Source: CAZLMF01 sp964560565
GTDB lineage: Bacteria > Bacillota > Clostridia > Oscillospirales > Ruminococcaceae
NCBI GenBank assembly: GCA_964560565.1
Contig: CAZLMF010000017.1
Coordinates: 1 to 25,854 of the forward strand
Direction of reading: 5' to 3'
DNA length: 25,854 nucleotides
How positions within the stretch are numbered: position 1 is the stretch's first letter; every line of letters begins with the position of its first letter. A program made the translations under genes and the position numbers. The notes below the pieces were generated by a model, which made no database searches, was not told where the DNA came from, and saw nothing but the letters and a program-made list of their open reading frames with translations. This document shows positions 8,798-15,732 of the stretch, in pieces.

Positions 8798-9940
8798 CTA
8801 TCCGCTTTTAGTTTGTAAAACCTTGCCGTTTATCACTTCAAATATAGCTCCCTGCTTTAGCTGCTGCGTTGAATTTGGGTCACAGCAAGTGATAAATACT
8901 TGCATATCACCAAGGTTATTCATTATGAAGCTTTGCCTTGATGAATCAAGCTCGCTTAAAACATCATCGAATAGAATAACAGGATTATCCAAAAATTCTG
9001 CTCTTAGTAGCTCCGCCTCTGATAATTTTAGAGATAGCACTATACTGCGTTGTTGCCCCTGTGAACCAAAACTCTTTGCAGGTCTTTTATCAAGACAGCA
9101 GGCGATATCATCTCGATGTATGCCGTAAGAGGTGTAGCCTTGCTTTATATCATCCTTAACAGAGCTTTGCAGTTTGTTGAAATAGTGATTAACTATACTT
9201 TCTGTATAAGATATAGGCTCCTGTACACCTGTAAATATCGTTGAACAGTAGCTTATATCAAGCATTTCTCTACCCTGTGATATTCCCTCGTAGTATTCTC
9301 TGCAAGCCTTTGAAAGCTTATTTACATAATCAAGCCTTTGAATAGTGATATAAGTGCCTGCCTTTGCAAGCTGAAAATCCCACATTTCTAGAGTAGCTGT
9401 AAGCTCACGCTTATAAGAAATTTCCTTTAGCAGTGCATTTCTTTGAGCAAGGATTTTATTGTACTGCCATAGAGTTCTCATATATCCCTTGCGAATTTGA
9501 GAAACTGCGCCATCTAAAAAGCTTCTTCTGCCGTCAGGTCCGCCCTTTACAAGGGATAGATGCTCAGGGCAAAATATAACGCTTCTAAAGCTCCCAAAAA
9601 GTTTTGATGTGTTGCCAAGCTCAACTCCGTTAAGCCATGCCTTTTTACTACGGATATTATCCTTAGGATAAACAAGTTTTGCATTTTGCTGACGCTCAGC
9701 AGTGGTGAAGAACATTTGCAGTGTAGCAACCTTTTCATCAAAATTGATGAAATCACGCTCACGCACACCTAAGCCTTGACTGCGAAAGCTTTTTGTGCCT
9801 GTAAAAAGCCATAAAGCCTCCAGCAAATTTGTTTTCCCTTGCCCGTTTTCACCGTATATTACATTAACCTGAGGTGATGGGGAAACAGAAATCTCCTTTA
9901 GGTTTCGAAAGCCTATTGCATAGAAATCATTTATCCTCAA
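8798..9940 (-). CDS. recF: RecF, DNA replication/repair SMC-like ATPase
   Basis: Loads RecA at gapped DNA together with RecO and RecR. Walker A is GENGQGKTN, the ABC-type signature is SQGQQRSIVLSLKL and Walker B is VILFDDVLSELD. The family opening FRNLKEI and VIYGENGQGKTNLLEALW is present. The frame is open to a TTG at 9953-9955, but the TTG at 9938-9940 is preferred because TGAGGA lies 8 nt upstream; this gives 380 residues. A 16-codon open frame (ATG 9977, stop 9927-9929) with its own AAGGAG site overlaps the start and could couple translation. It lies between yaaA and remB as in Bacillus. Confidence 0.95.
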   Translation of the reverse strand: MRINDFYAIGFRNLKEISVSPSPQVNVIYGENGQGKTNLLEALWLFTGTKSFRSQGLGVRERDFINFDEKVATLQMFFTTAERQQNAKLVYPKDNIRSKKAWLNGVELGNTSKLFGSFRSVIFCPEHLSLVKGGPDGRRSFLDGAVSQIRKGYMRTLWQYNKILAQRNALLKEISYKRELTATLEMWDFQLAKAGTYITIQRLDYVNKLSKACREYYEGISQGREMLDISYCSTIFTGVQEPISYTESIVNHYFNKLQSSVKDDIKQGYTSYGIHRDDIACCLDKRPAKSFGSQGQQRSIVLSLKLSEAELLRAEFLDNPVILFDDVLSELDSSRQSFIMNNLGDMQVFITCCDPNSTQQLKQGAIFEVINGKVLQTKSG

Positions 9941-10007
9941 AGTAATAATCCTCAATTAAAATACATAACGTAATCATTTAATAGCAACTCCTTGTATATT
10001 ATCCTCT

Positions 10008-10223
10008 CTATTCTACAATATGTATTTCTTTATCTTCTACATTTACAATATCCCCAACTCGGATTTTCTTGCCTCTTTGGAGACATTTAACGCCATTAAC
10101 CGAACATTCGCCGCTTTCAACTAAAAACTTTGCGTTGCCTCCTGTGTCCGTCACTCCTGAAAACTTCAGCAACTGATCAAGTTTGATATATTCGGTAGTT
10201 AAATTCACTCTTATAATCTGCAT
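10008..10223 (-). CDS. yaaA: YaaA-type S4-domain RNA-binding protein
   Basis: A 71-residue protein made up almost entirely of an S4 fold: IKLDQLLKFSGVTDTGGNAK, then GECSVNGVKCLQRGKKIRVGDIV. The S4 domain binds structured RNA; the Bacillus orthologue (yaaA/rlbA), in the same place between dnaN and recF, has been linked to ribosome assembly. The ribosome-binding region is only purine rich (AGAAAGAAGAAGAA). The 67-nt gap to recF holds the possible recF leader frame. Confidence 0.9.
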   Translation of the reverse strand: MQIIRVNLTTEYIKLDQLLKFSGVTDTGGNAKFLVESGECSVNGVKCLQRGKKIRVGDIVNVEDKEIHIVE

Positions 10224-10259
10224 TTCTTCTTCTTTCTACTATCAGATTTTTAATATGTC

Positions 10260-11366
10260 TTAGTCTGCTTTCAATCTCATGGGCAGCACAAGGAATAAAT
10301 AGTCATTACCCTCTAATGGCACTATTTTCATCGGGGATAGCGGCCCTAATAAAAGCAGCTTTACTTCATCCGATTCTGTTGCTTTAAGTGCATCTAGCAA
10401 ATACTTGTTGTTAAAGCCAATTTCAAGCTCATCGCCCTTTATTAGTACCTCAAATTCATCATGGACCTTACCAATTGCAGTTATACAGGAAAGGTTTATG
10501 TTTTTATCAGTAAATTTGCAGCGAACAGGGCTGCGGTTGCTTTCATTTATAAGCAGCGAGGCACGCTCTAAACTTTCAATAAACTCACGAGTTTTAATAA
10601 TAACTTCAGTAGATGAGCCTTTGACAATGCTGTCTGTATAGTCCAAAAATTCGCCCTCTAAAAGCCTTGAAATAACTCTAGTGCCTGAAATGTCAAAGAT
10701 TATATGCTTTCTGCCTACACTTATAAGCACAGTTTTATCGTCCTCATCATTAAGAAGCTTTGCCACTTCACCTAATGATTTTGATGGAACAACAAAGTTA
10801 AAGCTTTCATCGGAAGGGATACTTTCCTCACGAATTGCAAGCCTATGACCGTCAAGTCCTGTTAAAGTGAGAACATCGGTAGTTTTATTAAACAGCACAC
10901 CTGTTAGAATTGCACGAATTTCATCGGTGGCGACTGCGAAAATAGTTTGGCTAATCATGCTTTTTAGCATAGACTGAGGCATGGTAAAAGCAGTATTTTC
11001 ATTTATATCAGGTAGTGAGGGATATTCATCTGTGGGCATTCCAACAATATTGTATTCTATTTTACCGCAACAGATTGTAGTCATAAGCTTTTCATTTACA
11101 CTTATACTAATCTCCTCATTTGGGAGCTTGCGAAGAATATCTCCGAGCAATCGTGCATTGAGGATTACGCCGCCATCTTCCTCTCCGTAAACAGACGCTG
11201 AGGTTATTATTCCCACTTCCAAGTCGTAGCCTGTGATGGAAATCTCATTTCCCTCAAGACGCAAGTAAACTCCTTCTAAAGCCGGTAAATTTGATTTAGC
11301 TGAAACTGCTCTTGAAGCATTAACAACAGCTTGAGAAAGTAAAAGCTTGTCACAAGTAAATATCAT
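10260..11366 (-). CDS. dnaN: DNA polymerase III beta sliding clamp
   Basis: Ring-shaped processivity clamp for the replicative polymerase. I start at the ATG at 11364-11366 (MIFTCDKLLLSQAV), which aligns with the family opening M-F-C---L. The longer open frame would add 14 residues (MAAHQIPC...) that do not resemble the family. The resulting 368 residues are normal. Recognisable segments include KSNLPALEGVYLRLEG, TGLDGHRLAIREE and the terminus LFLVLPMRL, where the clamp loader and polymerase peptides bind. The GGAG site is 12-13 nt from ATG, rather far, and overlaps a hairpin (11382-11416). It is the first gene to the left of oriC. Confidence 0.96.
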   Translation of the reverse strand: MIFTCDKLLLSQAVVNASRAVSAKSNLPALEGVYLRLEGNEISITGYDLEVGIITSASVYGEEDGGVILNARLLGDILRKLPNEEISISVNEKLMTTICCGKIEYNIVGMPTDEYPSLPDINENTAFTMPQSMLKSMISQTIFAVATDEIRAILTGVLFNKTTDVLTLTGLDGHRLAIREESIPSDESFNFVVPSKSLGEVAKLLNDEDDKTVLISVGRKHIIFDISGTRVISRLLEGEFLDYTDSIVKGSSTEVIIKTREFIESLERASLLINESNRSPVRCKFTDKNINLSCITAIGKVHDEFEVLIKGDELEIGFNNKYLLDALKATESDEVKLLLLGPLSPMKIVPLEGNDYLFLVLPMRLKAD

Positions 11367-11381
11367 AATAAACTCATTTCT

Positions 11382-11416
11382 CCAGCAAGGTATTTGATGA
11401 GCAGCCATCTCGCTGG
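11382..11416 (-). promoter_or_regulatory. Possible hairpin overlapping the dnaN ribosome-binding site
   Basis: In the dnaN leader RNA CCAGCGAG (complement of 11409-11416) can pair with CTTGCTGG (complement of 11382-11389) over 8 bp with one G-U, around a 19-nt loop. The 3' arm runs into the GGAG ribosome-binding site (11380-11383). Pairing could limit dnaN translation. Sequence evidence only. Confidence 0.35.
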
Positions 11417-11507
11417 AAGAAGGCTACTTTTAAACAGTGAAAGTTTTCGCAGATAGAATATCATTAATAAAACGAAGGTTTTTCTTTAAAACAATAATAT
11501 ATAATTT

Positions 11508-11543
11508 TAGTCATAGTAGTAGAGGGTGCTGAAAAGTTGAAAA
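11508..11543 (+). other. Predicted DnaA-trio unwinding element
   Basis: Five in-phase triplets TAG-TCA-TAG-TAG-TAG occupy 11508-11522. A short GC patch (AGGGTGCTG) follows, then the box-like AGTTGAAAA at 11535-11543. Read 3' to 5' away from the box the strand shows GAT GAT GAT ACT GAT and then AT-rich DNA. This is the order described for the Bacillus basal unwinding system (DnaA boxes, GC patch, trios, AT-rich DNA). The functional assignment is by analogy. Confidence 0.7.
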
Positions 11544-11708
11544 CCCCGAAATAGGCGATTGTACAGCCAAGAAAACAAAAAGGCAAATATTATAACAATG
11601 TTTGAAACTTGTTGAGATGTTAGGAGTTCGGAGTTTTGTCAACGGGGGTGTTTAGAATTGTTGAGTTGAAAGTTAAAAACTCGTTGAAAACCACTCAAAA
11701 ACATCAAA

Positions 11709-11738
11709 TGTTGAAAAAGTTGTGGAAAGTGTGGAAAC
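11709..11738 (+). other. Dense DnaA-box array
   Basis: TGTTGAAAA (11709-11717) is followed after 3 nt by TGTGGAAAG (11721-11729) and directly by TGTGGAAAC (11730-11738). The last two abut with no spacer. These are the closest matches to the classical box (complement TTTCCACA) in the origin. Confidence 0.7.
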
Positions 11739-11889
11739 TATAAAAACTTGATTATGTGCCTTTGTGATTAGAATTTTCATATTGATTTCACAGAAATTTA
11801 ACAGCCTTTTCAACATAGAAACCAACAGTTTTCACAGCATATTTCCCTGTAAAATAAAGGCTTTAGAGCTTTTTACTACCACTGATTAT

Positions 11890-13254
11890 TTAGCTGTCAC
11901 GGATGTTTTTTATTATGTCCTCAATGGTTTCCTTTGCCTTTGTATCCTTTTTCATAAGCTTTTCAACTTGGCTGATTGCGTATACTATGGTGGAATGGTC
12001 ACGGCCGCCAAACTCTTTCCCAATTGCCGAAAGGGACATTTGCGTAATCTCTCGAACCACATAGATTGATATTTGACGAGCAGTTGAAATAGGGGCAGAG
12101 CGTTTGCTAGAGCGAATATCCGTAGGTGAAACCCCGTAGGTACGAGCAATTTCGGTAATAATGCGCTCAACTGTAACAGGGATTGGCTGGTTGTCATTTA
12201 ATATATCGCTAATGACGTTTTGCGCCATTGCAACAGATGGGGGTGTACCTGCTAAAAGCTTTAGCGCTTTAAGCTTTTTGACTGCGCCTTCTAGCTGGCG
12301 TATATTGGTCTTTAGGCGGTTTGCAATGTATTCCGCTACATCATCTGGAATTTGAAGCTCCAAAAGCTCCGCCTTGCGCCTTATGATGGCAATACGTGTT
12401 TCAAAGTCAGGAGTTGAAATATCAGTCAAAAGTCCCCACTCAAAGCGTGTACGAAGCCTGTCCTCCAAGGTTTTAATGTCCTTAGGAGGTCTATCTGAGG
12501 TAAGAACAATCTGCTTGCCGACTTGGTGCAGCTCGTTAAAGGTGTAGAAAAACTCCTCCTGTGTGCGCTCTTTACCTGCGATAAACTGAATATCGTCCAC
12601 CAGCAGAATATCAGCCTTGCGAAACTTATCATGGAAAAGGTCGGTAGTTTCATTGCCAATGGCGGTAATGAACTCATTAGCAAAGCCCTCGCCGTTTATA
12701 TAGATGATATTGGTCTTAGGGGAATTCTTTTTCACTTCATTACTTATTGCCATGAGAAGGTGGGTTTTCCCAAGTCCCGAAGGGCCATAGATAAACAGCG
12801 GATTATATGCGCCTGATTGGCGCTTTGCAACTGCATTGCAAGCAGCGTAGGCAAAGTTATTGGAGTTGCCCACAATGAAAGTTTGAAATGTGTAGTCATA
12901 CTCAGCGCCACGGAAGTAACGCTCAAGCTCCTGCTTCATACCTGGATCATCCTCAAGCTCTGAAGTGGGACTCTCGGGCATATAGGGGAAGTTATCGAGT
13001 TTCAAATCCCCTTTGGTGAGGATATGTATTTGCACATCTCCGCCCATTACCTGAGAAAAGGTGCGGGTAAGAATGTCTGTGTAGTTCTTGTCAAGCACCA
13101 TCTTGAGAAAATCGTCCTTAATGAACAGATAGACGTTCCCGTCCTCATAGCGGACAGGTTCAAGGGGCGCAATCCATAACTTATAATTGACATCGGATAT
13201 TTCCTTAGAAATATATTGCTTTACTAAATTTAGCACCGAAGCGAACGATTCCAT
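11890..13254 (-). CDS. dnaA: Chromosomal replication initiator DnaA
   Basis: AAA+ initiator that binds oriC and opens the duplex. I start at the ATG at 13252-13254 (454 residues); the upstream TTG lies inside the GGAGG site, which is 11 nt away. Domain I is residues about 1-85, with an acidic linker (about 95-115). Domain III has Walker A GPSGLGKT (157-164), the initiator-specific helix FANEFITAIGNETTDLF (191-207), Walker B LLVDDIQF (217-224) and sensor LTSDRPP. Domain IV carries the DNA-binding signature GGRDHSTIVYAI (from 416). It is transcribed toward oriC and diverges from rpmH, as in other Bacillota. Confidence 0.98.
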   Translation of the reverse strand: MESFASVLNLVKQYISKEISDVNYKLWIAPLEPVRYEDGNVYLFIKDDFLKMVLDKNYTDILTRTFSQVMGGDVQIHILTKGDLKLDNFPYMPESPTSELEDDPGMKQELERYFRGAEYDYTFQTFIVGNSNNFAYAACNAVAKRQSGAYNPLFIYGPSGLGKTHLLMAISNEVKKNSPKTNIIYINGEGFANEFITAIGNETTDLFHDKFRKADILLVDDIQFIAGKERTQEEFFYTFNELHQVGKQIVLTSDRPPKDIKTLEDRLRTRFEWGLLTDISTPDFETRIAIIRRKAELLELQIPDDVAEYIANRLKTNIRQLEGAVKKLKALKLLAGTPPSVAMAQNVISDILNDNQPIPVTVERIITEIARTYGVSPTDIRSSKRSAPISTARQISIYVVREITQMSLSAIGKEFGGRDHSTIVYAISQVEKLMKKDTKAKETIEDIIKNIRDS

Positions 13255-13318
13255 ACTAAAAACAACCTCCAAAAATAATAAGAAATTTGCGAGGGAAAAC
13301 CATGCTTGACGAATGTGT

Positions 13319-13358
13319 TGTCAGCGATTATAATATATCTGACAGGAAAATGTTCCTG
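13319..13358 (-). promoter_or_regulatory. Likely dnaA promoter region with two inverted repeats
   Basis: On the minus strand TATAAT lies at 13327-13332, about 75 nt before the dnaA ATG. No good TTGACA is found 16-18 nt upstream. The hexamer is framed by TGTCAG (13319-13324) and CTGACA (13339-13344), a perfect 6-bp inverted repeat. Immediately next is CAGGAA-AATG-TTCCTG (13343-13358), another perfect repeat covering the -35 position. Such placement suits a regulated promoter. The rest of the gap toward rpmH holds a third repeat (GCCTTCA 13394-13400 / TGAAGGC 13416-13422) and AT-rich sequence. Confidence 0.45.
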
Positions 13359-13533
13359 AAAAAGCAGGGGAAAAGCCCCGTTTTATTATATTAGCCTTCA
13401 CTTAACAGACAGCAATGAAGGCGATAAAATACTACCTTCAATTATATCAGATTTTACTGAAATAAACAAGAGTTGAGCAAGGAATTTATATTATAATATA
13501 GTATAGCTTAAAATAAAATTAAAATCTTTGGTA

Positions 13534-13563
13534 TTGACAAACCGAGAGAACTTAATATATAAT
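13534..13563 (+). promoter_or_regulatory. Consensus promoter of the rpmH-rnpA cluster
   Basis: TTGACA (13534-13539) and TATAAT (13558-13563) are both perfect with an 18-nt spacer. Upstream is very AT rich (13480-13530), like an UP element. The leader to rpmH is about 110 nt. This is the only strong promoter I see for the genes from rpmH to rsmG. Confidence 0.85.
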
Positions 13564-13682
13564 ATATAATTGCATAGAAGGCTTTTAATTTATTGTAATT
13601 AGAGATTATTTACTGTATAAAAGCTATGATAACAAAACCATTGAATTATTCTTAACCGTTAATATTCGAGAGGGGGATACAA

Positions 13683-13817
13683 ATGAAAAGAACCTATCAG
13701 CCTAAAAAGCTTCATAGAAAAAAGGAACATGGTTTTATGAAGAGAATGGCAACCAAGAGTGGTAGAAAGATTTTGGCTCGCAGACGTGCTAGAGGGCGCG
13801 CTAGACTTACCTACTAG
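13683..13817 (+). CDS. rpmH: 50S ribosomal protein L34
   Basis: A 44-residue, highly basic protein starting MKRTYQPKKLHRKKEHGFMK and ending GRARLTY. The full L34 signature (K-R-T-[YF]-Q-P, then the HGFxxRM and GRxxLxxRRxxGR segments) is present. L34 is a late-assembling component of the large ribosomal subunit. The AGGGGG site lies 7-8 nt before ATG. As in nearly all Bacillota it diverges from dnaA and precedes rnpA. Confidence 0.98.
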   Translation: MKRTYQPKKLHRKKEHGFMKRMATKSGRKILARRRARGRARLTY

Positions 13818-13840
13818 GCTAAAATCTGCCTATGAATGTT

Positions 13841-13870
13841 AAGACCACCTTGGAGTGGTCTTTATTTCTA
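13841..13870 (+). terminator. Hairpin terminator/attenuator between rpmH and rnpA
   Basis: AAGACCAC (13841-13848), loop CTTGGA, then GTGGTCTT (13855-13862) form a perfect 8-bp stem followed by the U-rich TATTTCTATT. Since rnpA follows directly without a visible new promoter, it probably works as a partial terminator that keeps L34 mRNA in excess of rnpA mRNA. Confidence 0.75.
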
Positions 13871-13925
13871 TTAGTTGCTGTTTTGGTCGAGTGGTGTTTT
13901 TACTATTTATCGGAGGCTTATTAAA

Positions 13926-14255
13926 ATGCTTTTCTCCACCTCTCTAAAGGATAATAAAGGCTTTCAGCGTGCATACAAGCGAGGCAAGAGCATAGTTACA
14001 CCAGTGGTGGTGGCATACTTTTTTCAAAATAAGCAGAGCTACAACCGAATAGGTATTGCTACTTCGAAAAAGATAGGCTGTGCGGTGAAAAGAAACCGTG
14101 CAAAGAGAATTATCAGAGAGGCATATGCCGAATGTGAGGCGCTCTTCCCTATCGGCTACGACATTGTTTTCGTCGCAAGAGGGCGGACAAGTGCCGTTAA
14201 AACGCAAGCAGTTATAAATGCAATAAAAAGAGACATAGTTAAGAAAATGACCTAA
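13926..14255 (+). CDS. rnpA: Ribonuclease P protein component
   Basis: Protein subunit that helps the RNase P RNA trim tRNA 5' leaders. I start at the ATG at 13926 (MLFSTSLKDNKGFQRAYKRG) with GGAGG 9 nt upstream; the open frame extends 17 codons further but without family similarity. The resulting 109 residues are typical. The RNase P signature KRNRAKRIIREAY (RNR motif) and the ending GYDIVFVARGRTS are clear. It follows rpmH and precedes yidD in the usual order. Confidence 0.95.
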   Translation: MLFSTSLKDNKGFQRAYKRGKSIVTPVVVAYFFQNKQSYNRIGIATSKKIGCAVKRNRAKRIIREAYAECEALFPIGYDIVFVARGRTSAVKTQAVINAIKRDIVKKMT

Positions 14256-14294
14256 ATCCTAGAAAAGCTGGGATTGGATTACGGGGGCTTGTAT

Positions 14295-14540
14295 ATGAAG
14301 TATGTTTTCATGGCGATAATATGGATATACAAAAAGCTCATTTCCCCCATGTTTGGGGCACGCTGCCGTTTTTATCCCTCTTGTTCCACCTATGGAATGA
14401 CCGCTATTGAGCGATTTGGGGCAATAAAGGGCGGATACCTTGCAATAAGGAGAATTTTGCGCTGCAACCCCTATAATGTTGGCGGGGTTGACTATGTGCC
14501 TGAGGAGTTCTTCTTTAGAAGAAAGAATAACAAGGATTAA
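14295..14540 (+). CDS. yidD: Membrane protein insertion efficiency factor YidD
   Basis: Small 81-residue protein; the ATG at 14295 follows a GGGGG site. It opens with an amphipathic or membrane-associated helix (MKYVFMAIIWIYKKLISPMF). The YidD hallmark FGARCRFYPSCSTYG follows, then GGYLAIRRILRCNPYNVGG with its three conserved Cys. YidD is thought to help YidC insert membrane proteins, consistent with yidC starting 25 nt downstream. Confidence 0.95.
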   Translation: MKYVFMAIIWIYKKLISPMFGARCRFYPSCSTYGMTAIERFGAIKGGYLAIRRILRCNPYNVGGVDYVPEEFFFRRKNNKD

Positions 14541-14565
14541 ATAAAAAACACTCTTGGAGGTAGAA

Positions 14566-15675
14566 ATGCAAGCGTTATTTTCATTTATCGGCATACCCTT
14601 TGGTTGGATAATGTGGGCTTTATACAGTGTGGTTAAAAACTATGGTGTGGCATTAATCTTTTTCACCCTAGCTACTAAGGTTATATTGCTCCCTCTCGCA
14701 GTTAGGCAGCAAAAGCAAACTGCAAAGACTGCCCTTTTTACTCCTAAGCTTGAAGCGCTAAAGAAAAAGTACGGCAGTGATAAAAACCGCTATCAAGAGG
14801 AAATGATGAAGCTTTACCAGTCCGAGGGCGTAAACCCCATGGGAAGCTGTCTACCTCTACTTATTCAAATGCCTTTAATATTTGGTATTATCGACGTTGT
14901 TTACAAGCCTCTTACCCATATTGGGCGTTTTGGCAAAGAAACAATAAATTCACTTATATCCGTTGCAAATGAAATTGGCGCAACGCTTACAAACTTCACC
15001 GCCATAAACGGCAATGACTATCACGCCCAGATTAAGGCGATGAATATATTCACGAACAATCCTGATATGTTTAACGAGCTTGGAGCGCAGCAGATAGACT
15101 CCTTCTCATCCATAGCTGAGAAAATAAGCACAATCAACTTAAACTTCTTGGGACTAAACTTAGGTGATATTCCTACATGGTCTATTAGTCTGCTGTTTAT
15201 AATCCCAATATTCTCCGGTGTAACCGCAATTCTTTCTTCAATTCTAACCCAGAAGATTAACGCTAAGAATAACCCCGCCCAAGCTCAAATCCAAGGCGGT
15301 ATGAAGGCTATGATTTATCTAATGCCTTTGATGTCTTTCTTCTTTGCTGTTAACCTTCCTGCAGGTGTTGGTTTCTACTGGGGATTTTCAAACCTATTTT
15401 CACTTGCACAGGTTTACTTCCTTGCTAAGATTTTTACACCCGAAAAGCTTAAGGAAATGGCTCAAAGGGATGTTGATAAAAAGCGTTTACAAAACGGCAC
15501 AAAACCCTATACTATTGAAACAGGAGCAACTGAAGTCAAGGATGATGACGGGGTTGCTAAGCCTAAGCTTTCTCAAAAGGAGCTTGACCGCCGCAGGCTA
15601 GCGGAGGCAAGGCGCCGTGACGCTGAAAAATACGGCGAGGAGTATGTAGAGGTAAAGGACGAAGATTTACGATAG
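14566..15675 (+). CDS. yidC: YidC/Oxa1 family membrane insertase
   Basis: Inserts and folds membrane proteins, alone or with SecYEG. The ATG at 14566 follows GGAGG by 5 nt and gives 369 residues. The first span region (GIPFGWIMWALYSVVKNYG) leads to FTLATKVILLPLAVRQQKQT, whose Arg is the conserved groove residue. The cytoplasmic loop has EMMKLYQSEGVNPMGSCLPLLIQMP, and later spans are around SISLLFIIPIFSGVTAIL and YLMPLMSFFFAVNLPAGVGFYWGFSN. There is a long extracytoplasmic insertion of 70 or so residues between the second and third spans, and a basic/charged tail of about 70 residues. I see no lipobox at the N-terminus. Confidence 0.95.
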   Translation: MQALFSFIGIPFGWIMWALYSVVKNYGVALIFFTLATKVILLPLAVRQQKQTAKTALFTPKLEALKKKYGSDKNRYQEEMMKLYQSEGVNPMGSCLPLLIQMPLIFGIIDVVYKPLTHIGRFGKETINSLISVANEIGATLTNFTAINGNDYHAQIKAMNIFTNNPDMFNELGAQQIDSFSSIAEKISTINLNFLGLNLGDIPTWSISLLFIIPIFSGVTAILSSILTQKINAKNNPAQAQIQGGMKAMIYLMPLMSFFFAVNLPAGVGFYWGFSNLFSLAQVYFLAKIFTPEKLKEMAQRDVDKKRLQNGTKPYTIETGATEVKDDDGVAKPKLSQKELDRRRLAEARRRDAEKYGEEYVEVKDEDLR

Positions 15676-15732
15676 CATTTACTAGCAATTTGATGGCAAA
15701 TACGCAGGGAAACCTGCTTTGGAGGTAGATAT

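Larger units (their letters stand above)
11463..11840. other. oriC: Chromosomal replication origin (oriC) between dnaA and dnaN
   Basis: This non-coding stretch of the 520-bp dnaA-dnaN gap contains an AT-rich segment (11463-11510), an in-phase TAG-type triplet run, and a cluster of DnaA-box-like 9-mers. Forward matches are AGTTGAAAA 11535, TGTTGAGTT 11659, AGTTGAAAG 11664, CGTTGAAAA 11682, TGTTGAAAA 11709, TGTGGAAAG 11721 and TGTGGAAAC 11730. Reverse ones are TTTTCAACA 11807 and TTTTCACAG 11829. They resemble TTTTC[AC]ACA, a relaxed form of TTATCCACA. Position next to dnaA and the switch of gene direction around this locus support origin function. The remaining bases up to dnaN hold its leader. 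Confidence 0.88.

Noticed and set aside
11367..11408. N-terminal extension of DnaN (MAAHQIPCWRNEF)
   Set aside because: Not found in the clamp family. The bases form the hairpin before the ribosome-binding site and the true start is 11366.
11764..12069. Plus-strand 101-residue frame at the dnaA 3' end
   Set aside because: It runs through the origin and then antisense to dnaA domain IV; no start signal or similarity.
13343..13358. LexA operator upstream of dnaA
   Set aside because: CAGGAA-AATG-TTCCTG is symmetrical, but the GAAC and GTTC half-sites are not spaced by four bases as in Gram-positive SOS boxes; the centre is offset by one.
13343..13390. Terminator formed by GGGG-AAAAG-CCCC followed by GTTTTATT
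   Set aside because: The stem is only 4 bp and it lies between two divergent promoters with no gene ending there. It may be a leader or chance structure.
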